Made by a program: the position numbers and the translations under genes. From Panax quinquefolius (Eukaryota > Streptophyta > Magnoliopsida > Apiales > Araliaceae): a stretch of DNA of 64,000 nucleotides. Positions 51,439 to 60,880 of this stretch are shown here, piece after piece (the stretch's first letter is position 1; each line of letters starts with the position of its first letter). Under the pieces are notes generated by a model. The model did no database searches, was not told the DNA's origin, and worked only from the letters and a program-made list of their open reading frames with translations. The stretch covers positions 13,120,980-13,184,979 of the forward strand of contig CM035170.1 of the NCBI GenBank assembly GCA_020205615.1, written 5' to 3'.

Positions 51439-51440
<2 letters not shown>

Positions 51441-51473
<33 letters not shown>

Positions 51474-52082
51474 AATTATTAACTTCTTATATATATATAT
51501 ATACCAATCCCATCCGAACAAGAAAATCTTCCACCCACCCAACATTATCAAATGTGGGCCCCTCCATATAATTAATATATATATAATACTTATATATACA
51601 GAAAGATTTCTACCGATTATTTTGAAAAATGGGTAAATGGGGGTTCATAAAATAAGTAAATTCTACAATAAATACTATAGCAATAATTGAACAAAACTGA
51701 GTGACTTATCACGTAAGCATCAATAATCAATATCGTGTGCTACTATGCAACCACACCAGACATCGCATTTTTTTTAACACCGTGTGTTTCAATGAGTTAA
51801 CGGTAAAATTCATAGTTATTTTCATAAAAAGTATTTTTGTCGTTTTTCTCGATCCGAAAATAATTCCGTTAATAAGGTCCACCAATGATTGTGCCGTTGT
51901 ACAAATATTCCCTGTTAAAACGAATATTCCCCGACCAATCGAATATTATATAACAACTTGCGTACTTTGCATAATTTATAAATATTACCCACAACTATAA
52001 CATTATATCAATTTCACTTCATAATATTCAAAAATAATATTTATAGAAAATTCATCTTTATTCAAAAAGTTGGAGTTTTACA
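51441..52082 (-). repeat. Tekay-3 5' LTR, outer part after the viral insertion
   Basis: It starts inside a TA run of more than 30 bases, continues CCAATTATTAACTTC exactly as in the intact LTR near 36543, and ends GGAGTTTTACA at the ATAGC duplication. Confidence 0.92.
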
Positions 52083-53551
52083 ATAGCAATCCTCCTTGTC
52101 CGCTAAGTTTGGAGAATAGATTAGGCACATAGAACAAATTGGGCACCACACTTGAATTTGATTTGAATAACCTTTTCATAATCTTTTGCATGTCCATTGA
52201 ACCTCCAATACCTACACTGAAGAGAGACAACATGGATTAGAATAGCACTTGGATTGGTAAGAGAACTTAATAAGCAAATTAATTCCTATCTACTAAATAA
52301 ACTAGTAAAGAAAATAAATAGAAAAATTCATGGGTTGCCTCCCAGTTAACGCTTGAATTATAGTCTTTCAGCCTGACTTTGTCTGGTCAACGCTATCCAA
52401 TTCCTCTTCGATAATTGAGGAACCCTCCATCCATCGGAAATAATGTAGCTTTTGGTAGGTTCCCAATTGTGATAGCCATTGCTTTAAAGTCACCTAGCAT
52501 GCTCTGATTTGGTATGATCTCAATCAAGAACGTCCCACAGCTAGGTGTTTTCTCCATTGTGAATGTGATCACTTTGGGGGCATGGAAGCTTGTCACACAC
52601 AATGGGCTCTTCGTCTATCTTCTCTGTCTCGTCCCACCATGGATTCAAAATTATACTCGCTCTTTTGTCATCAAGAGCTTCGCCGACGATATGACTACCA
52701 AGTGGGCATGCTTTTGCAAATCTGACCGACTCTTTGATCTTTGGTGGAGACCCATTTAGATCTTCGTCGACTTCTATTTCGTTATCCCCAATTGTCTCCA
52801 CACTTTCGATATCTTGTGGCTCATCCAGTCGTATATTTGGTTCAGGTTCTCCGTCAATTTCGCCATCCATGTCATAAAGCCAAGTATTTAGAGGAAGGTT
52901 TCTTATGGCTTTGGTCATTTGCTCTATCTGATCCGTAAGATTTTGAATTGACCTCGCTTGATTACTCATCTTCTCCTCATTTGCTGCTACGAACTTGGAA
53001 AACAATTCCTCCAACCTTGAATTATCTGTCTCTTGTGACACTGGAGGTGGACATGAAAATTCCGGTGTGTATGATGGATTTAGAGCGTAATGTTGGTCAT
53101 CATAATTATAGCTCCAAGAAAAATCCAGGTGATACCCCCAATATTGGTGATAGTTAGGATCAACATAGTTATTGAGGTAATCACCACTATATTGTACCGG
53201 TTTAAAATTGACGGTGCATTGATGACTTTGATGGTTGCCAGCACAATAGTCACACACTGCCATCCTTCGCCTCCGTTGGGCTGCGATAACCTCCAACGTC
53301 TTCGAATTTGCCTCAATTTGTACTGACTCTGCGGAAAATGCATTAAGTCCATCAATCCCTATTTCCCTTGGTTGAGTCATGTTCGTGTATGGCCATTGAT
53401 ACACAAAGTCATCCATGGTACCTAAAAGGAGAGAAATATAGGAAGAGAACTAAAAATAAAAATAAAAATGTTTAAATTAAGACTAATTTTATTGAAATTA
53501 ATATTGGTAAATAATTATTAAATTAATTTTCCGGCAACGACGCCAAAAACT
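52083..53551 (-). pseudogene. 5' internal region of a deleted Athila derivative with partial gag
   Basis: On the minus strand it begins with a primer site like TTTTTGGCGTCGTTGCCGG (complement of about 53531-53549), followed after about 110 bases by an ATG (53416) and a 291-codon open frame down to 52541. The protein begins near the Athila YQWP motif and has a zinc-knuckle-like CDYCAGNHQSHQC, then acidic DLYDM-like and EIEVDEDL segments. The capsid core before YQWP is missing. After the frame the DNA jumps straight to the short post-integrase conserved phrase CTGGGAGGCAACCCA (complement near 52340), so protease, RT and integrase are absent. It could not move without help from a full Athila. 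Confidence 0.82.
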
Positions 53552-54875
53552 TGTTGCCTAATTTTTTAATAGCACTTTACCACGCAAGTATACGCGTTCA
53601 ATTGTAATATTCAGCAAACAAGGATATCGTTCCCACGAGGAAATAGACTAATATTTATCAATTACTAATTCTAATGCAATTAATCCTATTTTAAACTACG
53701 AAATATTATTTGTGATTTGAAAATTAAACTTAACAAAACTAATAATTAAAATTAGAATTTCACAAGAGTAACTGCAGATTTAACATGTTAAGATTACAAC
53801 TTCCTTTGGTATTTCATTTAAATCAATTTACTTCTCATTCAAATCAATTAATTAATAAGAATCATTATCCAAGAATGCTTTATAAAATTCACGCAATTTT
53901 TCCAAAACACGTGAACAAATCCTCCTAACTCCGATCCTTAAGACACAAAATTAAAAGGAACACCCTAGTCAATTAATTCACTATATTCCTATGTGAATCA
54001 AGTTAATTAGGGTTTTACGCACAAATTCTTTCAATGGATACAAAAGACACATAGGTATATTCCTATCCTACATGATAATCATATTAACCCTATTCAGATT
54101 ATATGAACAGATGTTATCATATCCAGATCTCAATCTATACTCCATCTTCTAATTTCGTATAGATTATCATAATAATTGTTGGCCAAACAATTAATCAATA
54201 AACAAAAGATATAATAAACAATTCCATAAAAACCAACTTTCATTCAATGGAAAGGTTCAATTTAAACTACATACCAAGTTCCGTTGTAATCTTAATGAAA
54301 ATTTAGTTCATGCTAATAATCAAGAAAAACATCATCCATATTAATAATCCAAACATCCCAGATAATTACAAAAGATAAAACTAGAGAAGGGAAAAAGAAA
54401 CTCTGAATTTGCTCAAAAACTCTCTTTTTGATCTTCAACCCTTGCAATTCTCCTTCGTGTTTTTCTTCGTTGTCCTCTCTGCCAATCTCTTGAAAAATTA
54501 AGTGATCCCTCTTTTCCAAAGTCTTCTCCTACTAGTATCAGTCCCCCCTCTCTTTTAGATTCCTACTTGGCTTCAAAAACCCACTTAGCAGTAGAAAAAT
54601 CATTCTTTAGCCGCACATGAGCGCCTAGGCGCTCAACCCAAAACCATTTCAAGCGCTGGCGCCAACCAGAGAACCGCATAATTATAAAAATGCCACTCAG
54701 CTCTAATTTTAATGAATTTTGACCTTTTTCTTTTCCCAAATGACCAATTTGTCCCTCCAGCTCCAACCTATAAGAAATAAACACAAAACACATAAAAAGA
54801 TACTAAAAAACAATTAAAAATAGCAATGATTAAGTTTAATAATATCGGATTCATAGGTATGAAACCTACTCATCA
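53552..54875 (-). repeat. Athila LTR-B, minus orientation (1324 bp)
   Basis: Starts TGTTGCCTAATT and ends CTACTCATCA. It is the inverted partner of 30677-32000, with equal length. It contains the palindromic GAGCGCCTAGGCGCTC (about 54620-54636). The minus-strand ORFs at 54313-54793 lie inside the LTR and match ORF-like stretches of the other copy; they are not supported as genes. Confidence 0.9.
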
Positions 54876-55251
54876 AAACAAAAGCTAAATACAATTTTTG
54901 TTACTCTAGTTCTCTTAGTAACAATATACTGTAAAAATTTGCGGGCTACTCTACCATATTACATCATATTGTTACTAAGAGTAGCTCAATCATATTACAA
55001 CATATTGTTAACAAAGATCATATTACAATAATATTACAATCAATAAAACAAAGAGTCAGAAATATTATAGGCTACTTTACCAACATGGTGCGATTTCGAT
55101 TTTATACGTGCGATTTTGGCTAGTAACCAAAATTGTAAATTTATTTTTTCAACCCACCTAAAACTGCCACATACGCCGAAATCGCTGGTGCGATTTTAAT
55201 TGGTACGATTTATGCGATTTCGATTCTAATTTACTTCTTTACTCAACCCTA
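54876..55251. mobile_element. hAT-II right piece
   Basis: Opens AAACAAAAGCTAAATA and ends with the hAT terminus ACTCAACCCTA. The final 170 bases match, in inverted orientation, the start of hAT-I. Around 54890-55010 there is an internal inverted repeat: TACTCTAGTTCTCTTAGTAACAATAT against ATATTGTTACTAAGAGTAG, forming a stem. Confidence 0.78.
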
Positions 55252-55674
55252 ATTTTAGTGATTCAAATTGAGTTGTATAAATCTGAATTTTGGGGAGTCA
55301 CAATTACAATTTAGTTCTAAGGTACATTTCAATCTTAAGGATTAAACCTGAGAAAGTAACGAAGAAGGAAATTAGGAGAAGAAAAAAAAGAAGGAAAGAT
55401 TTACTTTCAATATATAACGCATGATTCTGACTTTGTTGGGGGATAAAGTTGAAAGCTATGCAGAACTTGTGATCATCTAATTTTATAATTATATAAAATA
55501 AAAATATAAGAAAATTTTAGTTTCAATATTTAGTGTGTAGATTCTTATTTCAAGTTTATAATTATACAAGATAAAAAATATATATAATTATGTATATAGA
55601 AAATACTAGTTGTATGGTGACAATTTTAGTGACACTCGATATTGCTATCATTAAAGTATTAAAATTTTCTTAAT

Positions 55675-55677
<3 letters not shown>

Positions 55678-55720
<43 letters not shown>
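55678..55720. repeat. (TA)n microsatellite
   Basis: A pure TA run of 43 bases, longer than the TA runs in the Tekay LTRs. It has no inserted element, unlike the LTR run that hosts the pararetrovirus. Confidence 0.95.
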
Positions 55721-55726
<6 letters not shown>

Positions 55727-56052
55727 GAAAATGAAGAAGCTAAAGAAAAAAGAAAGAAAAGGAAGTAAATTTAGAAATATGACCAAAAAGGAAGATGGGA
55801 AGGAAGTTGATAAGAGTGAGTAGAAGGCGTGCGAAATTAAAAAAGGAAAAGAGATATAGAAAAGCAAAGAGAATCAGGTATTGTCCTTGTTTCCTTGACA
55901 GGCTATTAACAGATGAATGAATCTGACAGTACATGCAGATCACCATCCCACTTCATATCATTTTCAACTCATTAAATTTTGAGTTGAATTAATGCTGCTT
56001 GTGGTGCCCAACCCGGCTCTTGTCTGGTGGAGTAGTAATTAATTTGGTAGTG

Positions 56053-56094
56053 CAGCAGCCAGCAGCCAGCAGCCAGCAGCCAGCAGCCAGCAGC
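56053..56094. repeat. AGCAGCC heptamer repeat
   Basis: Six head-to-tail units of a 7-bp repeat. A 7-bp unit shifts the reading frame at each copy, so a coding role is unlikely. Confidence 0.9.
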
Positions 56095-56181
56095 CATACA
56101 ATTACAATTACAAATCTACGAGTAGGTTGAAAGAAGCCGCCCTCGTTGACCTCCTTTCTCACCACACTTTTCCCAAAATAG

Positions 56182-56357
56182 TAATGTTACGGACACAAAT
56201 TATTTTACAAACTGTTGATGTGGCATACTCTATCTCAGCGTATTGATCAACAAATTATTTCAATGTAGTCTTCAGTCCCACACAATATGATAAAGTGGAG
56301 TATGCCACATCAACAATTTGTAAAATATTTGTAAAATAATTTGTATCTCTAGCATTA
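56182..56357. mobile_element. Possible MITE with long inverted repeats
   Basis: The left arm (ACACAAATTATTTTACAAAC, then GTTGATGTGGCATACTC, about 56193-56232) recurs inverted on the right (GAGTATGCCACATCAAC, then TTTGTAAAATAATTTGTATC, about 56299-56347). The ends are TAATGTTACGG and CTCTAGCATTA. The arms cover most of the 176 bases, so it folds as a hairpin. I could not find a clean target-site duplication, so superfamily is not assigned. Confidence 0.65.
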
Positions 56358-56713
56358 TTCTTTCCGAAAATTATTATCACAAACTTATTGAATTTGAGCT
56401 CCACAACGTGGGACTCACTCAATATTTATATAAGAAGAATCATATAAAAATATTAAATTTTTATGTAAAAATATCAGTTCTCAAAAATTAAAAGTATCAA
56501 ATTCAGTCGAATCTTATTAAGTATTTTTAAAGAGTTTTACTATATACGACACCCAAATTTATGTAAATATCAATTTATATGAAGACATAGAATAGATAAA
56601 ATTAAAAATAGTTTTACTCTGATAAATTCTATCCTATTGTTTAGAATTTCATGTAAATATCTGTTTAATTTCGTCATAAATTTATCTGTCGACATACAAG
56701 CCATTTTCTATTA
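56358..56713. other. Non-coding AT-rich stretch
   Basis: I see nothing in it beyond an AT-rich sequence and a short GTGGGACTCACTC phrase; no repeat partner in the window was found. Confidence 0.4.
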
Positions 56714-57262
56714 TCAAATTGTGTTATACACATTCGGGTAGCCTTATAGTTCTCAAGTTTTATCGACTTAAATCGAGGTCAAAACAAGTTTTAGTTGATT
56801 TAAATTAAATCTAAGTAATCATAAAATCAATTACTATATCGATCGAGTTAATCAATTATTAATTAACTATTCAATGACTCAATAGCTTACACGGGTGATC
56901 TCAACTTTTTTAGTTAGACGACCAAATTCGACTTGACAAGGGAATTTGAGCTGGATCAATTAGAATTTAGCGGGATGAGTCGAACCTTATTCACAAAATA
57001 AAGAGAGTTAAAGAGTGAGAAGCTCAATTAGAGGTAGAGCATTCTGAGGGTGAGGGTGTAGAGAGAAATAAATAGTTAGTTTATTTCTCAATTGAGAGTT
57101 TATAATCTCCATATTATTTTTATAGTGAATTTCTGATATCTCTCCCTGTGATTTTTCCAAGTTGGGTTTCCACTTAAATTTCTGGTGTTATTATTTTATA
57201 TCTCATACAGTAGTGTGTTTGTATTTATCTTAATGTATTTGTGTGAGCCTGATTTCGCAACA
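56714..57262 (+). repeat. Probable copia (Tork-like) 5' LTR
   Basis: The end GCAACA (57262) is followed by TTGTATCAAAGC, a weakened initiator tRNA-Met primer site. The phrase GATTTTTCCAAGTTGGGTTTCCAC (here interrupted after 20 bases; about 57150-57173) is the conserved transcribed tail found in many Tork-lineage LTRs. The start at TGTTATACACATT is a guess, because no second LTR is in the window. Confidence 0.4.
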
Positions 57263-57448
57263 ATTGTATCAAAGCTTTTGATTCACGCCGTTGATGTCTA
57301 GGAAAGTGGTTCAAAAGGCAGCGCCTTTAAGAAATGTAGTTATTTAATTAGTCATCGTTGCAAAAGCACATAGAGACTCTCACCCGACTTACACTTACCT
57401 AGCCAACTGGTACGATCCGTTTAAAGAAAAATTAGACATGTCACAAAT

Positions 57449-57989
57449 ATGAAGATGGCAAGCACAACTGCGAGGTATGAAGTTGAATCATTTGACGGTA
57501 AGTCAAATTTCAGTATTTGGCAGTGTACAATCAAAGATATATTGGCTCGACAAGGATTGTCAAAGGCACTAGAAGGGAAGAAACCAGCGACTATGACAGA
57601 TGAAAAATGGATGGAACTTGAAGCAAAGGTCGTGGCAACAATCAGATTGAGTTTGGCGCCACAGATCAAATATCAAGTTTTGACATAAACCTCTTCGAAG
57701 GACTTGTGGGAGAAACTTGAGAAAGTTTACAAGTCAAAGTCTCTGTCAAACCGGTTATATTTGAAGAAAGAATTGTACCGACTTCGAATGGAAGAAGGGC
57801 CAGATTTGGCCAATCATATTAATGAGTTTAATAGATTGGTGACCCAATTAACTAGTATTGATGTGAAGTTGAACGAAGAAGATAAAGTCTTATTACTTCT
57901 TGTCTCTCTACTAGATTCATACTCAACTCTCCAGACTACACTCCTTGTAAGGAAGGAAAAGCTTATAGTTGACTATGTGATGTCAGCAG
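57449..57989 (+). pseudogene. Tork/Tnt1-like Ty1/copia gag fragment
   Basis: Capsid-type protein of a copia element. It starts at the ATG of MKMASTTARYEVESF and has FSIWQCTIKDILARQGL (about 57508) and then, after a TAA at 57686, LYLKKELYRLRMEEG and INEFNRLVTQLTSIDVKL (about 57755-57870), the gag signature of this lineage. Both parts are in one frame. The zinc knuckle and pol are absent because a Tekay-family LTR inserted at 57990. The remainder, if present, lies beyond 64000. Confidence 0.85.
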
Positions 57990-59599
57990 TGTGACGCCCC
58001 CAAAATAGGTATACATCACCTATTCCGAAATAAATCAAATACATGGTACGTAATACAAATACAAACTTAAATATATAACGTGAAATGCGTGAGTTTCAAT
58101 ACAAATATTGTCTTCTGTATGCGATTTCAAACTAAAAATAAGTCCTCAATACATTTATTATCACACTATTTCACGTAATAGTGAGGACTACTAATGCAAC
58201 CATCTGGACCGTCAATCCATTCTCCGACTAGTCCCAGCTATATTCACATTTTCTGAAGAGAACATTGAAAGAAAGGGTGAGCTCAACTAGCCCAGTAAAA
58301 AATATTATGACTAAGATAATGCAAAATAAATTATCATTAGCCTTCAACAGTATAACAACTGATAGAATATAATAGACAACAAGTTTTAGATCAACAACTA
58401 CAGCGGAATAAACAATCCATTAGAAGAGTCAAGTAGAGAATAAAATCTACTATCTTCTATGATTTAAAAAGATTTATCAACAATTTTATCGCTGAGACTC
58501 AGCTCAATAAATAATCCACATCATTAAATCATCCATGCACTACAAACCAAGGATATTCTTTAATATCACGACCACGAATTATCCATGCACTACGGGCCTA
58601 AGATAATCGTGTTTTCATCAACGGTCCTGATCATGCCATAAAATAATTCATCGTTGCACCCTTGGCCGAAGAGAATCCATAACCATAATCATACCAAAAA
58701 CTGTCCATCAATGCACTACGGGCCAATGAGGACTTTTTTCACATCATTTGTAACATTACGGTCATGATTATACCGAATAATCCCTGGTCGTAATCATACC
58801 AAATCCATCTATGCACTACAAGCCACAGATGACTTTCAACATAATATAAGCATGAGGATGATGACAATTCAATAAAACAAGTTCAAAAATAAATTTTAAA
58901 GATTTATAAATTAATTTATCCAGGAACCAATAATGTCCAAATTGTCAACATGATACTGCTTTGTGGAGTAAAATTTAAGAATGCTCAGAAGAATATTTCC
59001 ATGAAAAAATACTGGATGAAACGCAAATATCAAGGATATTCCACTAATTTCATGGAGTATATAAGCCAAAACTTTAACCAACTGAGTATAATAGAATATA
59101 TGAAACTGCAAATAGATTTTCGCACGCCATGCGGTAATTCACGCAGACAGATCATTTTAACAAAATAATAAAGAATGGAATAACAGAAGAATTTTACCAT
59201 ATATGCGGTACTTCGCATAGACAGGTTATTCCAACATAATAATAAATAATAGAACCGAATTCAATGCGTAATCAAGACGACAAGATATTCTAACGAAATA
59301 TTAAAGAATGGAACCAATCAAATACGTGTACGCATACCATACATGATATTCCAACAGAATAATAAAGAATGGAACCAGGTCATGCGTAATCCGCACAGAC
59401 AGGATATTCCAACAGAATAATAAAGAATGGAATAACAACAGAATTCACCAGGCATGCGATAGACCGCACAGACAGGTTATTCCAACAGAATAATAAAGAA
59501 TGGAATAACAGAAGAATTTCACCATGTATGCGGTACTTCGCATAGACAGGTTATTCCAACATAATAATAAAGAATGGAATAACAACCCTTACGAGTATT
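57990..59599 (-). repeat. Tekay-family LTR alpha, interrupted
   Basis: Starts TGTGACGCCCCC after copia gag and runs through the LTR body, with CACTACGGGCC-type repeats (about 58535-58840) and the hairpin minisatellite (about 59095-59590). It is cut at 59600 by another LTR start. The left flanking 5 bases are AGCAG; the right partner is not visible. Confidence 0.82.
59095..59590. repeat. Hairpin minisatellite in LTR alpha (about 58-bp period)
   Basis: Seven or eight units of about 58 bp. A typical unit contains GTTATTCCA (59476-59484), 16 bases, then TGGAATAAC (59501-59509), a perfect 9-bp inverted repeat. Between hairpins lies a variable segment with GCATGCGATAGACCGCA-like phrases. Homologous arrays lie at about 8590-8965, 10085-10470, 11585-11950, 19275-19690, 35755-36150, 43010-43345 and 61900-62275. 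Minus-strand ORFs across them, rich in the phrase LLEYHM or WNITC, are only translations of the repeat. Confidence 0.88.
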
Positions 59600-60795
59600 T
59601 ATGACGCCTCCAAAATTAGGTATACATCACCCATTCTAAGTTTCCAGATATCACATTATAAAAATCAAATACAAAATTCATTTATACAAACTGTTGAACT
59701 GTCATATGGAATACGACCACAGTTAACTGTGAGTTTTAATACAAATGTATGTAACTCTCATGGTGCCTCAACCTTACAATGGTACCTTACATAAAAGTAC
59801 AGTCAAAAACTGTTTTAAAAATTAAAATCTTTGGGAAGTGCTCAAGAAAACCTTCGTACATGGGAAGCCACGCGTCTAGGTTATAATAGATATCATATGG
59901 CCACAGAATTATCCTTGGTTGACCCAATAGACCCCAAAGAAAAACGAGAAGATTACTATCATCTTCTTTCCAATGGTGAGTCTTCTCTTGACTTATAACT
60001 ATCTCCATTGTCTCCAAGTGAAAATTATACTTCAAATAAACTCCCAGATCATATAGGTAGTGCTCGTAGATATACTCAGCAAGTGGATGTGCACAACCCT
60101 GTCTTATGATAACACGAGATTGTATGTCATTAGACATCTTGTATGATAGTGGCAAAATACCCTTCCAAAGTTGGGTTCACCTCACCCTATTTGGTTCACC
60201 AAAATTAAATATCAAATGACGTATACAATACGACACACTTATCTAAAGTTCTTAACAAAATTATTTCCATACTATTTAGGGAGAACCTCAACAGCTATAG
60301 ACCACCGTTCTATTCCCCTGTTATATCCGCTCGACCCAGCTACACTCGTATTACCTGAAAGGAATTGTGAAGCAAAAGGGTGAGCACAACTAGCCTAGTA
60401 AAAAATATCATGACTAAAGATAATTTAATTATCAATAGCTTTCGTCAATAATAAATCAGAGATTTAGAACATATGGTATATGATAAAGCTTTTCAACCAT
60501 AGTTGCAGAGGAACGAGCAATCCATTAAAAGAGTCAAATAGACCATCAGGTCTATTATCTTCTCCATGTTAAAAGTACATCAATAATATTTTATCCCTGT
60601 AACATCAATCAACAATTCCTGTCCACAATAATATGAATAACTCATAATCATAATTATAATTCTGAATTCCCTTTTCGCACCCAAGACGAAGATGATTCTC
60701 ATCACCTATCTTCACCTGAAATATCACAAATCATGGTTATACCAAATCACAATTCCTTCTCATAATCATACTAATAAATTCATCTTTGCACTACA
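59600..60795 (-). repeat. Tekay-family LTR beta, diverged, with an embedded unrelated segment
   Basis: Starts TATGACGCCTCC inside LTR alpha. LTR similarity runs to about 59750, is lost until about 60165, and then resumes near LTR position 27 (TATTTGGTTCACC), so a part of the LTR is repeated. From 60370 it parallels other LTRs (GCAAAAGGGTGAGC, CTAGCC). At 60796 it is cut by LTR gamma. Confidence 0.7.
59787..60155 (-). CDS. Unknown 122-codon ORF in the segment embedded in LTR beta
   Basis: An open frame on the sense strand of the LTR, in DNA that none of the other eight LTR copies contains. The first ATG is near 60137 (MSNDIQSRVIIRQG); upstream the frame opens after a TGA near 60180. Composition is protein-like: four tryptophans, many tyrosines and histidines, e.g. 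LAEYIYEHYLYDLGVYLKYN and LVFLWGLLGQPRIILWPYD. I recognise no family. It might be a captured piece of a host gene, a fragment of another element, or chance. Confidence 0.3.
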   Translation of the reverse strand: MPLSYKMSNDIQSRVIIRQGCAHPLAEYIYEHYLYDLGVYLKYNFHLETMEIVISQEKTHHWKEDDSNLLVFLWGLLGQPRIILWPYDIYYNLDAWLPMYEGFLEHFPKILIFKTVFDCTFM

Positions 60796-60880
60796 TGTAA
60801 GACCCCAACTTTTATAAATAAAGATGATTTTTTTTTATAAATATTATTTTTGAATATTATGGAATAAATTTGATATAATG
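60796..60880 (+). repeat. Tekay-family LTR gamma, first part (opposite orientation)
   Basis: Begins TGTAAGACCCCAACTTTT, the complement of the usual LTR right end, so it lies inverted relative to alpha, beta and delta. It continues at 63554 after LTR delta. The 5 bases before it are CTACA; the partner is beyond the window. Confidence 0.83.

Larger units (their letters stand above)
43743..51440 (+). mobile_element. Endogenous pararetrovirus (Caulimoviridae, florendovirus-like), 7.7 kb
   Basis: A nearly complete viral genome in linear form. It runs from the tRNA-Met primer site through movement protein, coat protein with zinc knuckle, protease, RT and RNase H, then a second ORF, then a promoter with TATA box and a poly(A) signal. 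It has no integrase and no LTRs. One ORF holding all core domains, followed by an overlapping second ORF of unknown role, is the layout described for florendoviruses. Genus assignment is inferred from this layout. The copy is defective: several stops and frame changes interrupt both ORFs. Both ends abut TA repeats of the host LTR. Confidence 0.88.
34730..52082 (-). mobile_element. Tekay-3, chromodomain Ty3/gypsy element with perfect target duplication
   Basis: The ends are TGTGACGCCCCC (34730) and GGAGTTTTACA (52082), flanked by the 5-bp direct repeat ATAGC (34725-34729 and 52083-52087). On the minus strand: 5' LTR 52082-41987 (split by the pararetrovirus), primer site, gag-pol 41799-37167, polypurine tract, 3' LTR 37156-34730. 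Without the viral insert it is about 9.65 kb. It inserted into the minus-strand Athila derivative. Gag-pol carries several frameshifts, so it cannot move by itself. Confidence 0.95.
4418..55251. mobile_element. hAT-II, hAT derivative split by about 50 kb of nested insertions
   Basis: The left end is TAGGGGTGAG at 4418 and the right end is ACTCAACCCTA at 55251, an imperfect terminal inverted repeat. The flanks ATTTTAGC (4410-4417) and ATTTTAGT (55252-55259) match at 7 of 8 positions, fitting a hAT target-site duplication. The element's own DNA survives as 4418-4524, 7298-7518 and 54876-55251. The right piece is homologous, in inverted orientation, to the first 250 bases of hAT-I; both have the phrase TTTTAGGTGGGTT in the same place. 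Everything between is later insertions. Reading the two far-apart ends as one element is an inference from TIR, target duplication and family identity. Confidence 0.75.
55260..56181. other. Non-coding stretch with two microsatellites
   Basis: No gene is supported. It holds (TA)n at 55678-55720 and a heptamer repeat of AGCAGCC, six units, at about 56053-56094. The 65-codon and 68-codon minus-strand ORFs near 55670-55946 arise from the TA run and purine-rich flanks. Confidence 0.6.

Noticed and set aside
54313..54793. Minus-strand ORFs with LELEGQIGHLGKEKGQN as a gene
   Set aside because: The same stretch lies in the other LTR-B copy at 30786-31240, so it is LTR sequence.
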